DNA of 64,000 nucleotides from Cryptosporangium aurantiacum (GTDB lineage Bacteria; Actinomycetota; Actinomycetes; Mycobacteriales; Cryptosporangiaceae): NCBI RefSeq assembly GCF_900143005.1, contig NZ_FRCS01000006.1, forward strand, positions 62,001 through 126,000. The letters run 5' to 3'. The notes below the pieces were generated by a model. It saw only the letters and a list, made by a program, of their open reading frames with translations, was not told where the DNA came from and did no database searches. Below, one piece after another: positions 57,512 through 64,000 of this stretch. Numbering within the stretch: position 1 is the first letter of the stretch; every line of letters starts with the position of its first letter. Made by a program: the position numbers and the translations under genes.

Positions 57512-60172
57512 TTACTCAACCGGACCGCTGTCGGGCCCGCGCAGGAGCTCGGCCAGCTCCCTACGGGTCCGGACGCCGAGCTTGGCGTACGCGCGTTGCA
57601 GGTGGTTGTCGACGGTGCGGACCGACAGGTGCAGCGCGTCGGCGATGTCCTTGCTGCGTGTCGCGGCGACCGCGAGGAGGACGACTTCCCGCTCACGCGC
57701 GGTGAGCGCGTACGTGGCCTCCCCGCTCGCGAGCAGCGGAGTGCGCGCGCCCGGACAGTGGGCGGCATAGGTGCGGGCCGCGTGCGCGGCGGCGGTCGCG
57801 CGCCGGGCCCGGCCCGCCCGGCGCCAACCGGTGGCCGCGCGGGTAGCCGCTTCGGCCGCGAGGAGGTGGGCCCCGATCGTCGCGAGTTCGGTCGCCACCG
57901 CGAGGAGCCGCTCGGGGTCGTCGTCGGCGAGCGCGGTGGCCAGGTGCGCACGGGCCGGCGCGAACGCGCCGTCGCACCGGAGGCTCAGGCCCCCCAATCG
58001 GTCGGCGACCTCGGCGGCGCCACCCAGCCGGGCGACGTCGGTCAGGAGCAGCATCTCCGAGGTGAGGTGTCCGGTCTCGCCGGCGGCGGCTGCCGCGTCG
58101 GTGAGGACGGTACGGGCTCGGGACAGCCGGCCACGGGCGACCTCGAGCCACGCCTCCCCCAGGCACTCCTCACCGGCCTGGTGCCCCATGACCGGGTACG
58201 ACCGCATCCGCGCCAACGCGCTCTCGGCGGTGTCGACGTCGCGGAGGACGGCGGCGGTGGCGGCGAGGCCGCCCCAGGCCTGGAACAGCGGCCGGATCTG
58301 GCCGTGCGCCCGACCCTGGGTGATCGCCTCCGCGTACCAGCGGCGCGCGGTCCGCACGTCGCCGGCCAGCCATTCCGCGCGGCCCCGGTAGACGGCGGCC
58401 CACACCCGGGTCTGCGCGGCGTCGTTGTCCACCAGCGTGGCCAGCACGCGATCGGCGACCGTGACGGCCTGCGCCAGGTCTCCCGCGTCGGTCGCCGCGA
58501 AGATCACCGGCACCAGCTGTGACGCGGGGTGCGCCGGGCCGAGCGTCCGATCGTCGACCGACACGTGCGCGGCGTGGGCGGCCAGGCCCCACTCGACCGC
58601 TTCGGTGCTCCGGCCGACGAAGGCCAGCCCGGCCGTCTTGGACATCGCGGCGAGCAACCATCCGTTGAGGTCCCGCGCGTCGTCCACCTCGGGTTCCAGC
58701 TCCTCCAACAGCGCCAACCCGTGCTCGGGCCGCCCGGAGATCGTCAGCAGGGCGCCTTCGTTCAGCGTGAGCACCTGCCGACCCGCCCGGCTGACGACCT
58801 CCTGACGCTCGGCGTCGTTCACGCCGAGGGCGTCCTCGGTGCGCGCGGCGACCCAGAAGAGGTTCCAGGTGCGGAGCATCGCCGCGGCGGTTCTCTGCTG
58901 CTCGGTCCCGGCGGCGCGCTGAGCCCGCGCCAGCATTTCGTCCGCCTCGCGCCACCGCCCGAGCTGGACCAGCGCGTCACCGTGCAGGAGCAGGGAATCG
59001 TGGTCGCGATCCGGGTGCGGAATCGCGGTCAGCAGCGCGAGCACGTGTTCGTAGTCGTGGGCGTGCCGTGCCAGCGCGGCCGCACGGCGCAGCAGCACCG
59101 GATCGGCGTTGCCGACCGCCGCCAACTGCCAGGACGCGATATGCAGCGCGTCGTCCCGGCGCCGGCCGCCCCGGGCGCTGACCCGCTCGATCTGCTGCAG
59201 GAGCAGTCCGCGCCGACGAACCACGGAAAGGTCTTCCCGCAGCGCCTCACCGTAGAGCGGGTGGCTCAACGCGACGACGGCGCGGCGTCGGTCCTGCCGG
59301 ACGTGGACGAGCCCGGTGTCCTCCAGGCCCGCGACGATTTCGGTCGACGCGGTGGCCGCCGCGTCGGCCAGCGACACCGGCGCGCAGACCGCGAGCAGCT
59401 CCAGCAGACGGCGCGCGGCCGGCGACGCGGCGGCCAGCCGTGTCCTGATCACCTCGCTGAGCCGCGACGTCGTGGGCAGCGAGCCGTCGGCGAGTTCCCA
59501 GATCTCGCCGTGCCAGGCCAGCGACCCGGCGTCCAGCGCGGCGTGTACCAGCTCACGCAGGTACAGCGCGTTGCCTCCGGACACCTCGAACAGCCGGTGG
59601 AGCGTGCGGTGGCTCAGCGGCGCGCCCAGCGCGGCCCGGAGGAGCCGTTCGGTCTCATTCCGATCGAACGGCGCCAGATCGATCCGGCAGGCGGCGTCGC
59701 CGTGCACCAGCGCTTCCACCGAGTCCGCGGCGGATCCACCGGTGCGCACGGTGGCGATGAGCCGAGCCACCCCGGCGTCCGTGAGGTAGCGGAGCAGCGC
59801 CGCCGACGTCGCATCCAGGAGGTGGAGGTCGTCGACGACGATCGCCCAGCGGTGAGGTGGGGAAGATTTCAGTGCGCGCGCGGTGTCGGCGAACAGCGCG
59901 ACCGGGTCGGACAGGTCGCTGCCCACCGGCACCAGGTGAGCGACCGCGCTCAACGGCACCGCAGCGGACGCCGCACTCGCCGTCACCCGCGCTCCGGTGT
60001 AGCCGCCGGCGACCGCGCGGGCCAGGAGTTCGTCGGCCAGCCGTGACTTGCCCACTCCGGCGGGGCCGCAGATCGCCACCGAGCGGCAGCCGCGCCGGCG
60101 CCACGCGCGCTCGAAGATCGCTATTTCCGAGCCCCGTTCCGTGAAGGGCCACGGCGACTCGCGAGGAGTCAT
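57512..60172 (-). CDS. AAA-type LuxR family transcriptional regulator
   Basis: About 886 residues: P-loop ATPase with ICGPAGVGKSRLADELL (Walker A) and WAIVVDDLHLLDATSAALL (Walker B), a long TPR-like helical region, and a C-terminal LuxR HTH (LTAREREVVLLAVAATRSKD, then RTVDNHLQRAYAKLGVRTRR). Such regulators integrate a ligand or partner signal and activate transcription. The start is uncertain: ATG at 60172 (TPRESPWPFTERGSEIAIFE) is chosen because the ATPase domain normally begins close to the N-terminus; in-frame ATGs at 60226 and 60244 are possible. A perfect 9-bp palindrome lies about 100 bp upstream. Sequence similar to one arm recurs just before the secreted-protein gene. Confidence 0.88.
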   Translation of the reverse strand: MTPRESPWPFTERGSEIAIFERAWRRRGCRSVAICGPAGVGKSRLADELLARAVAGGYTGARVTASAASAAVPLSAVAHLVPVGSDLSDPVALFADTARALKSSPPHRWAIVVDDLHLLDATSAALLRYLTDAGVARLIATVRTGGSAADSVEALVHGDAACRIDLAPFDRNETERLLRAALGAPLSHRTLHRLFEVSGGNALYLRELVHAALDAGSLAWHGEIWELADGSLPTTSRLSEVIRTRLAAASPAARRLLELLAVCAPVSLADAAATASTEIVAGLEDTGLVHVRQDRRRAVVALSHPLYGEALREDLSVVRRRGLLLQQIERVSARGGRRRDDALHIASWQLAAVGNADPVLLRRAAALARHAHDYEHVLALLTAIPHPDRDHDSLLLHGDALVQLGRWREADEMLARAQRAAGTEQQRTAAAMLRTWNLFWVAARTEDALGVNDAERQEVVSRAGRQVLTLNEGALLTISGRPEHGLALLEELEPEVDDARDLNGWLLAAMSKTAGLAFVGRSTEAVEWGLAAHAAHVSVDDRTLGPAHPASQLVPVIFAATDAGDLAQAVTVADRVLATLVDNDAAQTRVWAAVYRGRAEWLAGDVRTARRWYAEAITQGRAHGQIRPLFQAWGGLAATAAVLRDVDTAESALARMRSYPVMGHQAGEECLGEAWLEVARGRLSRARTVLTDAAAAAGETGHLTSEMLLLTDVARLGGAAEVADRLGGLSLRCDGAFAPARAHLATALADDDPERLLAVATELATIGAHLLAAEAATRAATGWRRAGRARRATAAAHAARTYAAHCPGARTPLLASGEATYALTAREREVVLLAVAATRSKDIADALHLSVRTVDNHLQRAYAKLGVRTRRELAELLRGPDSGPVE

Positions 60173-60277
60173 TTCGATAATCTGTTCTTCACGGCGTTTC
60201 TCCCGCGGCCCGATGGTGAATGGCATTTCGCCGGCGAAGCTCATTCGCGCGCCGAATAGCCCTACCGCGAAAAACTT

Positions 60278-60309
60278 AACTACCTGCGACGATGGCTCTC
60301 CAGGTAGTT
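60278..60309. promoter_or_regulatory. Palindromic operator upstream of the AAA/LuxR gene
   Basis: AACTACCTG at 60278-60286 and CAGGTAGTT at 60301-60309, perfect 9-bp arms with a 14-nt spacer, in the 265-bp gap between the LuxR gene (minus) and lldD2 (plus). AT-richer DNA surrounds it. It may serve either gene. Confidence 0.55.
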
Positions 60310-60437
60310 TTACCCAGAGTGGAATTGTGTCCGATGGCGGACTGACGAGTGCCCGGCCCACCCGCCCCGCCGGACGACGGCCGGCGGCAATATCCTCGTC
60401 CTAGCTCGTTACGAGCCTTGCACCCTGAGGAGACACG

Positions 60438-61676
60438 GTGGTCCAGCGACAGATTCCCAAGCCCGCCGAGATCTTCGAGCTCCTGCAGTTCAAGAAGCCG
60501 CAGTTCAACGGGCGCACGCGTCGGCTCGACGCCGCGTTGACGATCGAGGACCTCCGCCGGATCGCCCGGCGCCGCACCCCCCGCGCGGCCTTCGACTACA
60601 CCGACGGCGCCGCCGAGGCCGAGCTCTCGCTCCGCCGCGCCCGGCAGGCGTTCGCCGACGTGGAGTTCCACCCGTCGGTCCTGTCCGACGTCGCGAACGT
60701 CGACACGTCCACCACGGTTTTCGGTGGCCCGTCGGCGTTACCGTTCGGCATCGCGCCCACGGGTTTCACCCGGCTCATGCAGACCGAGGGTGAGATCGCG
60801 GGGGCGGGTGCGGCCGGCGCGGCCGGTATTCCGTTCACGCTGTCGACGCTCGGCACGACGTCGATCGAGGACGTCAAGGCGGCGAACCCGACCGGACGCA
60901 ACTGGTTCCAGCTCTACGTGATGCGTCAGCGCGAGATCTCCTACGGGCTGGTCGAGCGCGCCGCGAAGGCCGGGTTCGACACGCTGTTCTTCACCGTCGA
61001 CACCCCGGTCGCCGGCGCGCGGTTGCGCGACAAGCGCAACGGGTTCTCGATCCCGCCGCAGCTGTCCCTCCGCACGATCGCCAACGCCGTACCCCGCCCC
61101 TGGTGGTGGTACGACTTCCTCACCACGCCGAAGCTGGAGTTCGCGTCGCTGTCGTCCACCGGCGGCACGGTCGGCGAGCTGCTCGACGCCGCGATGGACC
61201 CGACGATCAGCTTCGAGGACCTGCGGATCATCCGGGAGATGTGGCCCGGAAAGCTCGCGGTCAAGGGCGTGCAGACGGTCGAGGACGCGAAGAAGCTCGT
61301 CGACTTCGGCGTCGACGGGATTCTGCTGTCCAACCACGGCGGCCGCCAGCTCGACCGCGCGCCGATCCCGTTCCACCTGCTGCCGGACGTCGTCCGCGAG
61401 GTGGGCAACGACGTCGAGGTCAGCGTCGACACCGGCATCATGAACGGCGCGGACATCGTCGCCTGCATCGCGCTCGGCGCGAAGTTCACGCTGGTGGGCC
61501 GCGCCTACCTCTACGGGCTGATGGCCGGCGGCCGCGCGGGCGTGGACAAGACGATCCAGATCCTGACCACCGAGATCGTCCGCACGATGAAGCTGCTCGG
61601 CGCCCACAGCCTCGAGGAGCTGACCCCCCAGCACGTCACCCAGCTGATCCGGCTGGCTCCGATCCGGCGGCCCTGA
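60438..61676 (+). CDS. lldD2: L-lactate dehydrogenase (quinone), LldD2 type
   Basis: A 412-residue FMN enzyme oxidising L-lactate to pyruvate at the membrane. It matches the mycobacterial LldD2 pattern from end to end: [60 protein letters not shown], the catalytic [20 protein letters not shown] and [13 protein letters not shown]-like [16 protein letters not shown] at 60438 has GAGGAG at a proper distance. It is a separate gene from the hydroxyacid dehydrogenase at 16660, which is more diverged. Regulation may involve the palindrome at 60278. Confidence 0.93.
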   Translation: MVQRQIPKPAEIFELLQFKKPQFNGRTRRLDAALTIEDLRRIARRRTPRAAFDYTDGAAEAELSLRRARQAFADVEFHPSVLSDVANVDTSTTVFGGPSALPFGIAPTGFTRLMQTEGEIAGAGAAGAAGIPFTLSTLGTTSIEDVKAANPTGRNWFQLYVMRQREISYGLVERAAKAGFDTLFFTVDTPVAGARLRDKRNGFSIPPQLSLRTIANAVPRPWWWYDFLTTPKLEFASLSSTGGTVGELLDAAMDPTISFEDLRIIREMWPGKLAVKGVQTVEDAKKLVDFGVDGILLSNHGGRQLDRAPIPFHLLPDVVREVGNDVEVSVDTGIMNGADIVACIALGAKFTLVGRAYLYGLMAGGRAGVDKTIQILTTEIVRTMKLLGAHSLEELTPQHVTQLIRLAPIRRP

Positions 61677-61694
61677 CGAGTCCGAACGGAGTGC

Positions 61695-62108
61695 TCACGG
61701 GCGTGCGTAGTAGGCGCGGCTCCGCGGGGAGAACACGAGGAGCAGCAGTACCAGGACGGAGGCCGCGAGCCCGGCGGCCGTGAGCACGCCGTCCTCGACC
61801 CGGGTGACGTCGACGACGCGGTCGGCCCCGGGCGAGACGGCGGCGGCACCGGCCGCGAGCTCGGACACCGTGTTGAGGACCGCGATCACGACCGCGACGA
61901 CGTACGCCGCGCGCCATCCGCGCCAGAGGCCGAACACCAGCAGTGCCCACAGGCCGCAGAAGACCACCGGGACGACTGCCCACGGCTCGGCGTCGAGAAC
62001 TTCGGTGACCGCGATGTAGGCCAGGCGGACGGGCGCGATCGCGAGCAGCACGGTGGCGATCAGCGCCGGTACCGGTGGGCGCGTCGGACGGCTCGGCGCG
62101 GAATGCAT
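61695..62108 (-). CDS. Small four-helix membrane protein
   Basis: A 137-residue protein with four hydrophobic segments (VPALIATVLLAIAPVRLAYI, VVPVVFCGLWALLVFGLW, AAYVVAVVIAVLNTVSELA and AAGLAASVLVLLLLVF). No family recognised. ATG at 62108 is chosen because it immediately precedes the hydrophobic region; longer readings add Arg/Pro-rich sequence. It is convergent with lldD2 (18-bp gap). Confidence 0.6.
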   Translation of the reverse strand: MHSAPSRPTRPPVPALIATVLLAIAPVRLAYIAVTEVLDAEPWAVVPVVFCGLWALLVFGLWRGWRAAYVVAVVIAVLNTVSELAAGAAAVSPGADRVVDVTRVEDGVLTAAGLAASVLVLLLLVFSPRSRAYYARP

Positions 62109-62257
62109 GCAGGACCCCCGTGGAGATGGACGAGTCAACATCCACGAGCGTCGCGTCTCGGGGCCGGCCGATCGGTTTCCGGCCCGACAGCACGGCTGTA
62201 CCGGCGGGAACACAGCGCCCGGTGAACTCCGCCGCGCCGGACATCGTCAATGGACGT

Positions 62258-62689
62258 ATGAAGCGGATGTTTCTGGGTGCTCTCGTCGTTCTCCTGGCGC
62301 TCGGCGCCTGCGGCTCCCCCGATGCTCAGTCGTCCGAGCCGACCGCCGCGGCCAGCAGTCCGTCGCCCCCGCCGGTCGCGACCGGAACCGTCGAACAGCT
62401 CGCCGCGCGGCTGGGATGTCAACCGCAGATCAGGACCGAGGCCGCGGAGCTTCGGCAGGGCGTCTGCCGAGCCGCGACCGGCGAATTCACCGTGACGACG
62501 TTTCCGCAAGAACGCTTCAAGCTGACCTGGCTGGACGCCGCGGCCGGCTGGGGCGGCTGGTACGTCGTGGGGCCGCTCTGGGCGGTCAGCGCGAGCACCA
62601 AGGCCATCGCGGACGACTTCCGGCAGACGCTGGGCGGGAGCCTCATCGACGGCTCGAAGATCCCCAAACCCGTCGGCCCGGGGCAGTAA
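62258..62689 (+). CDS. Small secreted lipoprotein
   Basis: A 143-residue exported protein with a classic lipoprotein signal MKRMFLGALVVLLALGAC (lipobox LGAC, Cys18 to be lipidated), a Ser/Pro/Ala linker and a ~100-residue mature domain containing two further cysteines (LGCQPQIRTEAAELRQGVC). The tryptophan-rich centre TWLDAAAGWGGWYVVGPLWA is distinctive but I cannot assign a function. Its stop abuts the convergent LacI gene with no gap. Confidence 0.75.
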   Translation: MKRMFLGALVVLLALGACGSPDAQSSEPTAAASSPSPPPVATGTVEQLAARLGCQPQIRTEAAELRQGVCRAATGEFTVTTFPQERFKLTWLDAAAGWGGWYVVGPLWAVSASTKAIADDFRQTLGGSLIDGSKIPKPVGPGQ

Positions 62690-63703
62690 TCAGACCGTCG
62701 CGGTGCTTCCGCGCGGCACGAGATGCGCACCGGGCGCCTGGACGCTCGTCGTGGCGCCGGTCGTGACCAGCTCGAGCAGGCTTCGGGCGGCGTTCGTGCC
62801 GTACGCGGCGACGTCGCGGGAGAGCGCGGTGAGCGGCGGGTGGACGATCCGGCAAAGCATCGAATCGTCCCAGGCGACGATCGAGAGGTCGCCGGGCACC
62901 GCGATCCCCATCTCCTGCGCCACCGCCAGGCCGGCGACCGCCATCAGGTCGTTGTCGTAGATCAGCGCGGTCGGCCGGTCGGGGGCGCTGAGCACCCGGC
63001 GGGTGACCCGGGTGCCCTCCTCCGCCGTGTAGTCGGCCGGCACCGTCACCGCGTGCTGGACGCCGAGCCGCTCACAGACCGCGGCGAACGCCCGGGTGCG
63101 GATCTCGGTGTGCAGCAGCTCGGGCATGCCGCCGACCCGGGTGATCGTGCGGTGCCCGAGCGCGCAGAGGTACTCCACGGCCTCGACGACCGCGGCGGCG
63201 TCGTCCGACCAGACGTTGGGTAGCCCGCCGAAGTCGCCGGGTCCGGCGATCACGATCGCGGGGAGCTGGAGGTCGCGGACGACGTCGAGCCGGTCGTCGT
63301 CGGTGTGCAGGTCGACGATCAGCACACCGTCGACCCGCCGTTCCCCCGCCCACCGGCGGTAGACCGCGATCTCGGCGGCGTGGTCGGGGACGACCTGGAG
63401 CGTCAGACCGTAGGAGCGCGCCGAGAGCTCGGCCTCGATGCCGCTGATCAGCTCCATGAAGAACGGCTCGACGCCGAGGACCTTCGCCGGACGGCACAGC
63501 GCCAGGCCGACCGCGCCCGCGCTGGCGCCGTTCAGCGCGCGCGCTGCGAGGTTGGGCCGGAAGCCCATCTCCGCCGCGATCGTGAGGATCCGCTCGCGGG
63601 TGGCTTCCGAGACGCCGGGCCGGTTGTTCAGCGCATACGACACCGCGCCCTTGGACACGCCCGCTGCGCGGGCGATGTCGGCGCTCGTGGGCCGCTTGTT
63701 CAC
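62690..63703 (-). CDS. LacI family transcriptional repressor
   Basis: A 337-residue regulator with the N-terminal HTH TSADIARAAGVSKGAVSYAL, hinge helix AARALNGASAG and a periplasmic-binding-like sensor domain (DGVLIVDLH, ALIYDNDLMAVAGLAVAQEM, DLSIVAWDDSMLCRIVHPPL). It probably senses a sugar. GTG at 63703 has AAGGGG upstream. It is divergent from the sugar-binding-type lipoprotein gene at 63915, whose promoter carries an 18-bp LacI-type palindrome. AACGTT-centred sequence near 63711 could be a weaker site for its own control. Confidence 0.92.
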   Translation of the reverse strand: MNKRPTSADIARAAGVSKGAVSYALNNRPGVSEATRERILTIAAEMGFRPNLAARALNGASAGAVGLALCRPAKVLGVEPFFMELISGIEAELSARSYGLTLQVVPDHAAEIAVYRRWAGERRVDGVLIVDLHTDDDRLDVVRDLQLPAIVIAGPGDFGGLPNVWSDDAAAVVEAVEYLCALGHRTITRVGGMPELLHTEIRTRAFAAVCERLGVQHAVTVPADYTAEEGTRVTRRVLSAPDRPTALIYDNDLMAVAGLAVAQEMGIAVPGDLSIVAWDDSMLCRIVHPPLTALSRDVAAYGTNAARSLLELVTTGATTSVQAPGAHLVPRGSTATV

Positions 63704-63797
63704 GGGTCCCCTTAACGTTCAGTACTTTCTTGACGCGTTCAGCTCGGCTCGCAGTGTAGCGCCTACCAGCGCGATCGTGGCCAGGAGCGTCCGCCCA

Positions 63798-63848
63798 TTG
63801 ACAGCGTTGCGCCCGACCTCTAGCTTCTGGTGCTTATCCGGTTAAGCA
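63798..63848 (+). promoter_or_regulatory. Promoter with overlapping LacI-type operator
   Basis: TTGACA (63798-63803), a 17-nt spacer and TAGCTT (63821-63826) make a sigma-70-like promoter. The palindrome TGCTTATCCGGTTAAGCA (63831-63848) is symmetric except for one base pair and has the central CG typical of LacI sites. It covers the expected start of transcription, so the adjacent LacI protein should repress the gene at 63915. Confidence 0.7.
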
Positions 63849-63914
63849 ACTCGGCGCCCCGCGCCGGAGCACCTCGTATCCCCAGGTCAACGCTGACTTC
63901 GAAGGTGGAACCCC

Positions 63915-64000
63915 ATGCGCAAACGGATCGTCGCCGGGCTCGTCGCGGCGGTGTTAAGTGCGGCATCACTGGCCGGCTGCGGCGGTGAGGACGACGGCAG
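63915..64000 (+). CDS. Extracellular lipoprotein, probably ABC sugar-binding protein (5' end only)
   Basis: Only 28 codons are present before the window ends: KRIVAGLVAAVLSAASLAGC gives a lipoprotein signal with lipobox LAGC followed by GGEDDG. ATG at 63915 has GAAGGTGG upstream. Position behind a LacI-controlled promoter and next to a LacI gene suggests the solute-binding protein of a carbohydrate ABC transporter; the sequence alone does not prove it. Confidence 0.6.
   Translation, partial: MRKRIVAGLVAAVLSAASLAGCGGEDDG

Noticed and set aside
1-64000. Structural RNA genes
   Set aside because: No cloverleaf, rRNA-like or recognisable riboswitch sequence was seen in the short intergenic gaps; absence by eye is not proof.

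Overview
The window is very GC-rich, almost wall-to-wall coding DNA, with GTG starts, GTGA/ATGA gene overlaps and cofactor habits of a free-living actinomycete. These include F420-type luciferase-like oxidoreductases, an F420-reductase-like protein, a mycofactocin-coupled dehydrogenase and a mycobacterial-type LldD2. I cannot name the species; a filamentous soil actinomycete of the Frankia/Cryptosporangium/Mycobacterium sphere fits best. I saw no rRNA, tRNA, CRISPR array, phage or insertion sequence.

1-15.2 kb is a catabolic region for an unidentified acyl or terpenoid-like substrate. It holds an acyl-CoA carboxylase pair (divergent genes), two SDRs (one mycofactocin-coupled), two AMP-forming acyl-CoA ligases, a SnoaL-like protein, two luciferase-like (LLM) oxidoreductases, a phytoene-desaturase-like FAD enzyme, a MarR regulator and an F420-reductase-like protein. 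Three of its promoters share an 11-bp motif, which suggests one regulon.

15.2-28 kb holds an Nramp-related transporter, an alpha-hydroxyacid dehydrogenase, a BtrH/DUF4872 protein, a coupled three-gene operon (small membrane protein, membrane-anchored DJ-1/PfpI protein, shortened DUF899 protein), a MalT-like LuxR regulator, a membrane glycosyltransferase with a HEAT-repeat partner, and a methyltransferase. 28-31.8 kb has an AbiEi-like/nuclease-like fusion bracketed by REP-like palindromes, and a kinesin-light-chain-type TPR protein.

31.8-38.7 kb is a coherent operon for the CoA-dependent aerobic breakdown of 2-aminobenzoate or a related aromatic acid: RidA-like protein (divergent), cupin, thioesterase II, aryl-CoA ligase, bifunctional monooxygenase/old-yellow-enzyme reductase and a PaaX regulator.

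40.3-56.4 kb is the most unusual part and looks like an uncharacterised conflict or signalling locus. An NrtR-type Nudix regulator is coupled to a nucleoside phosphorylase-Nudix-like fusion. Converging on it is a 1525-residue kinase/P-loop NTPase/HEAT protein, with a small Cys-containing protein divergent from it. Two paralogous TPR-CHAT (caspase-like) proteins follow, apparently co-transcribed with an acyl-CoA ligase.

56.4-64 kb has a secreted protein, an AAA/LuxR regulator, L-lactate dehydrogenase LldD2, a small membrane protein, a lipoprotein, a LacI repressor and the start of a lipoprotein that is probably an ABC sugar-binding protein behind a clear LacI-type operator. All functions are assigned from sequence motifs read by eye; nothing was searched in a database.
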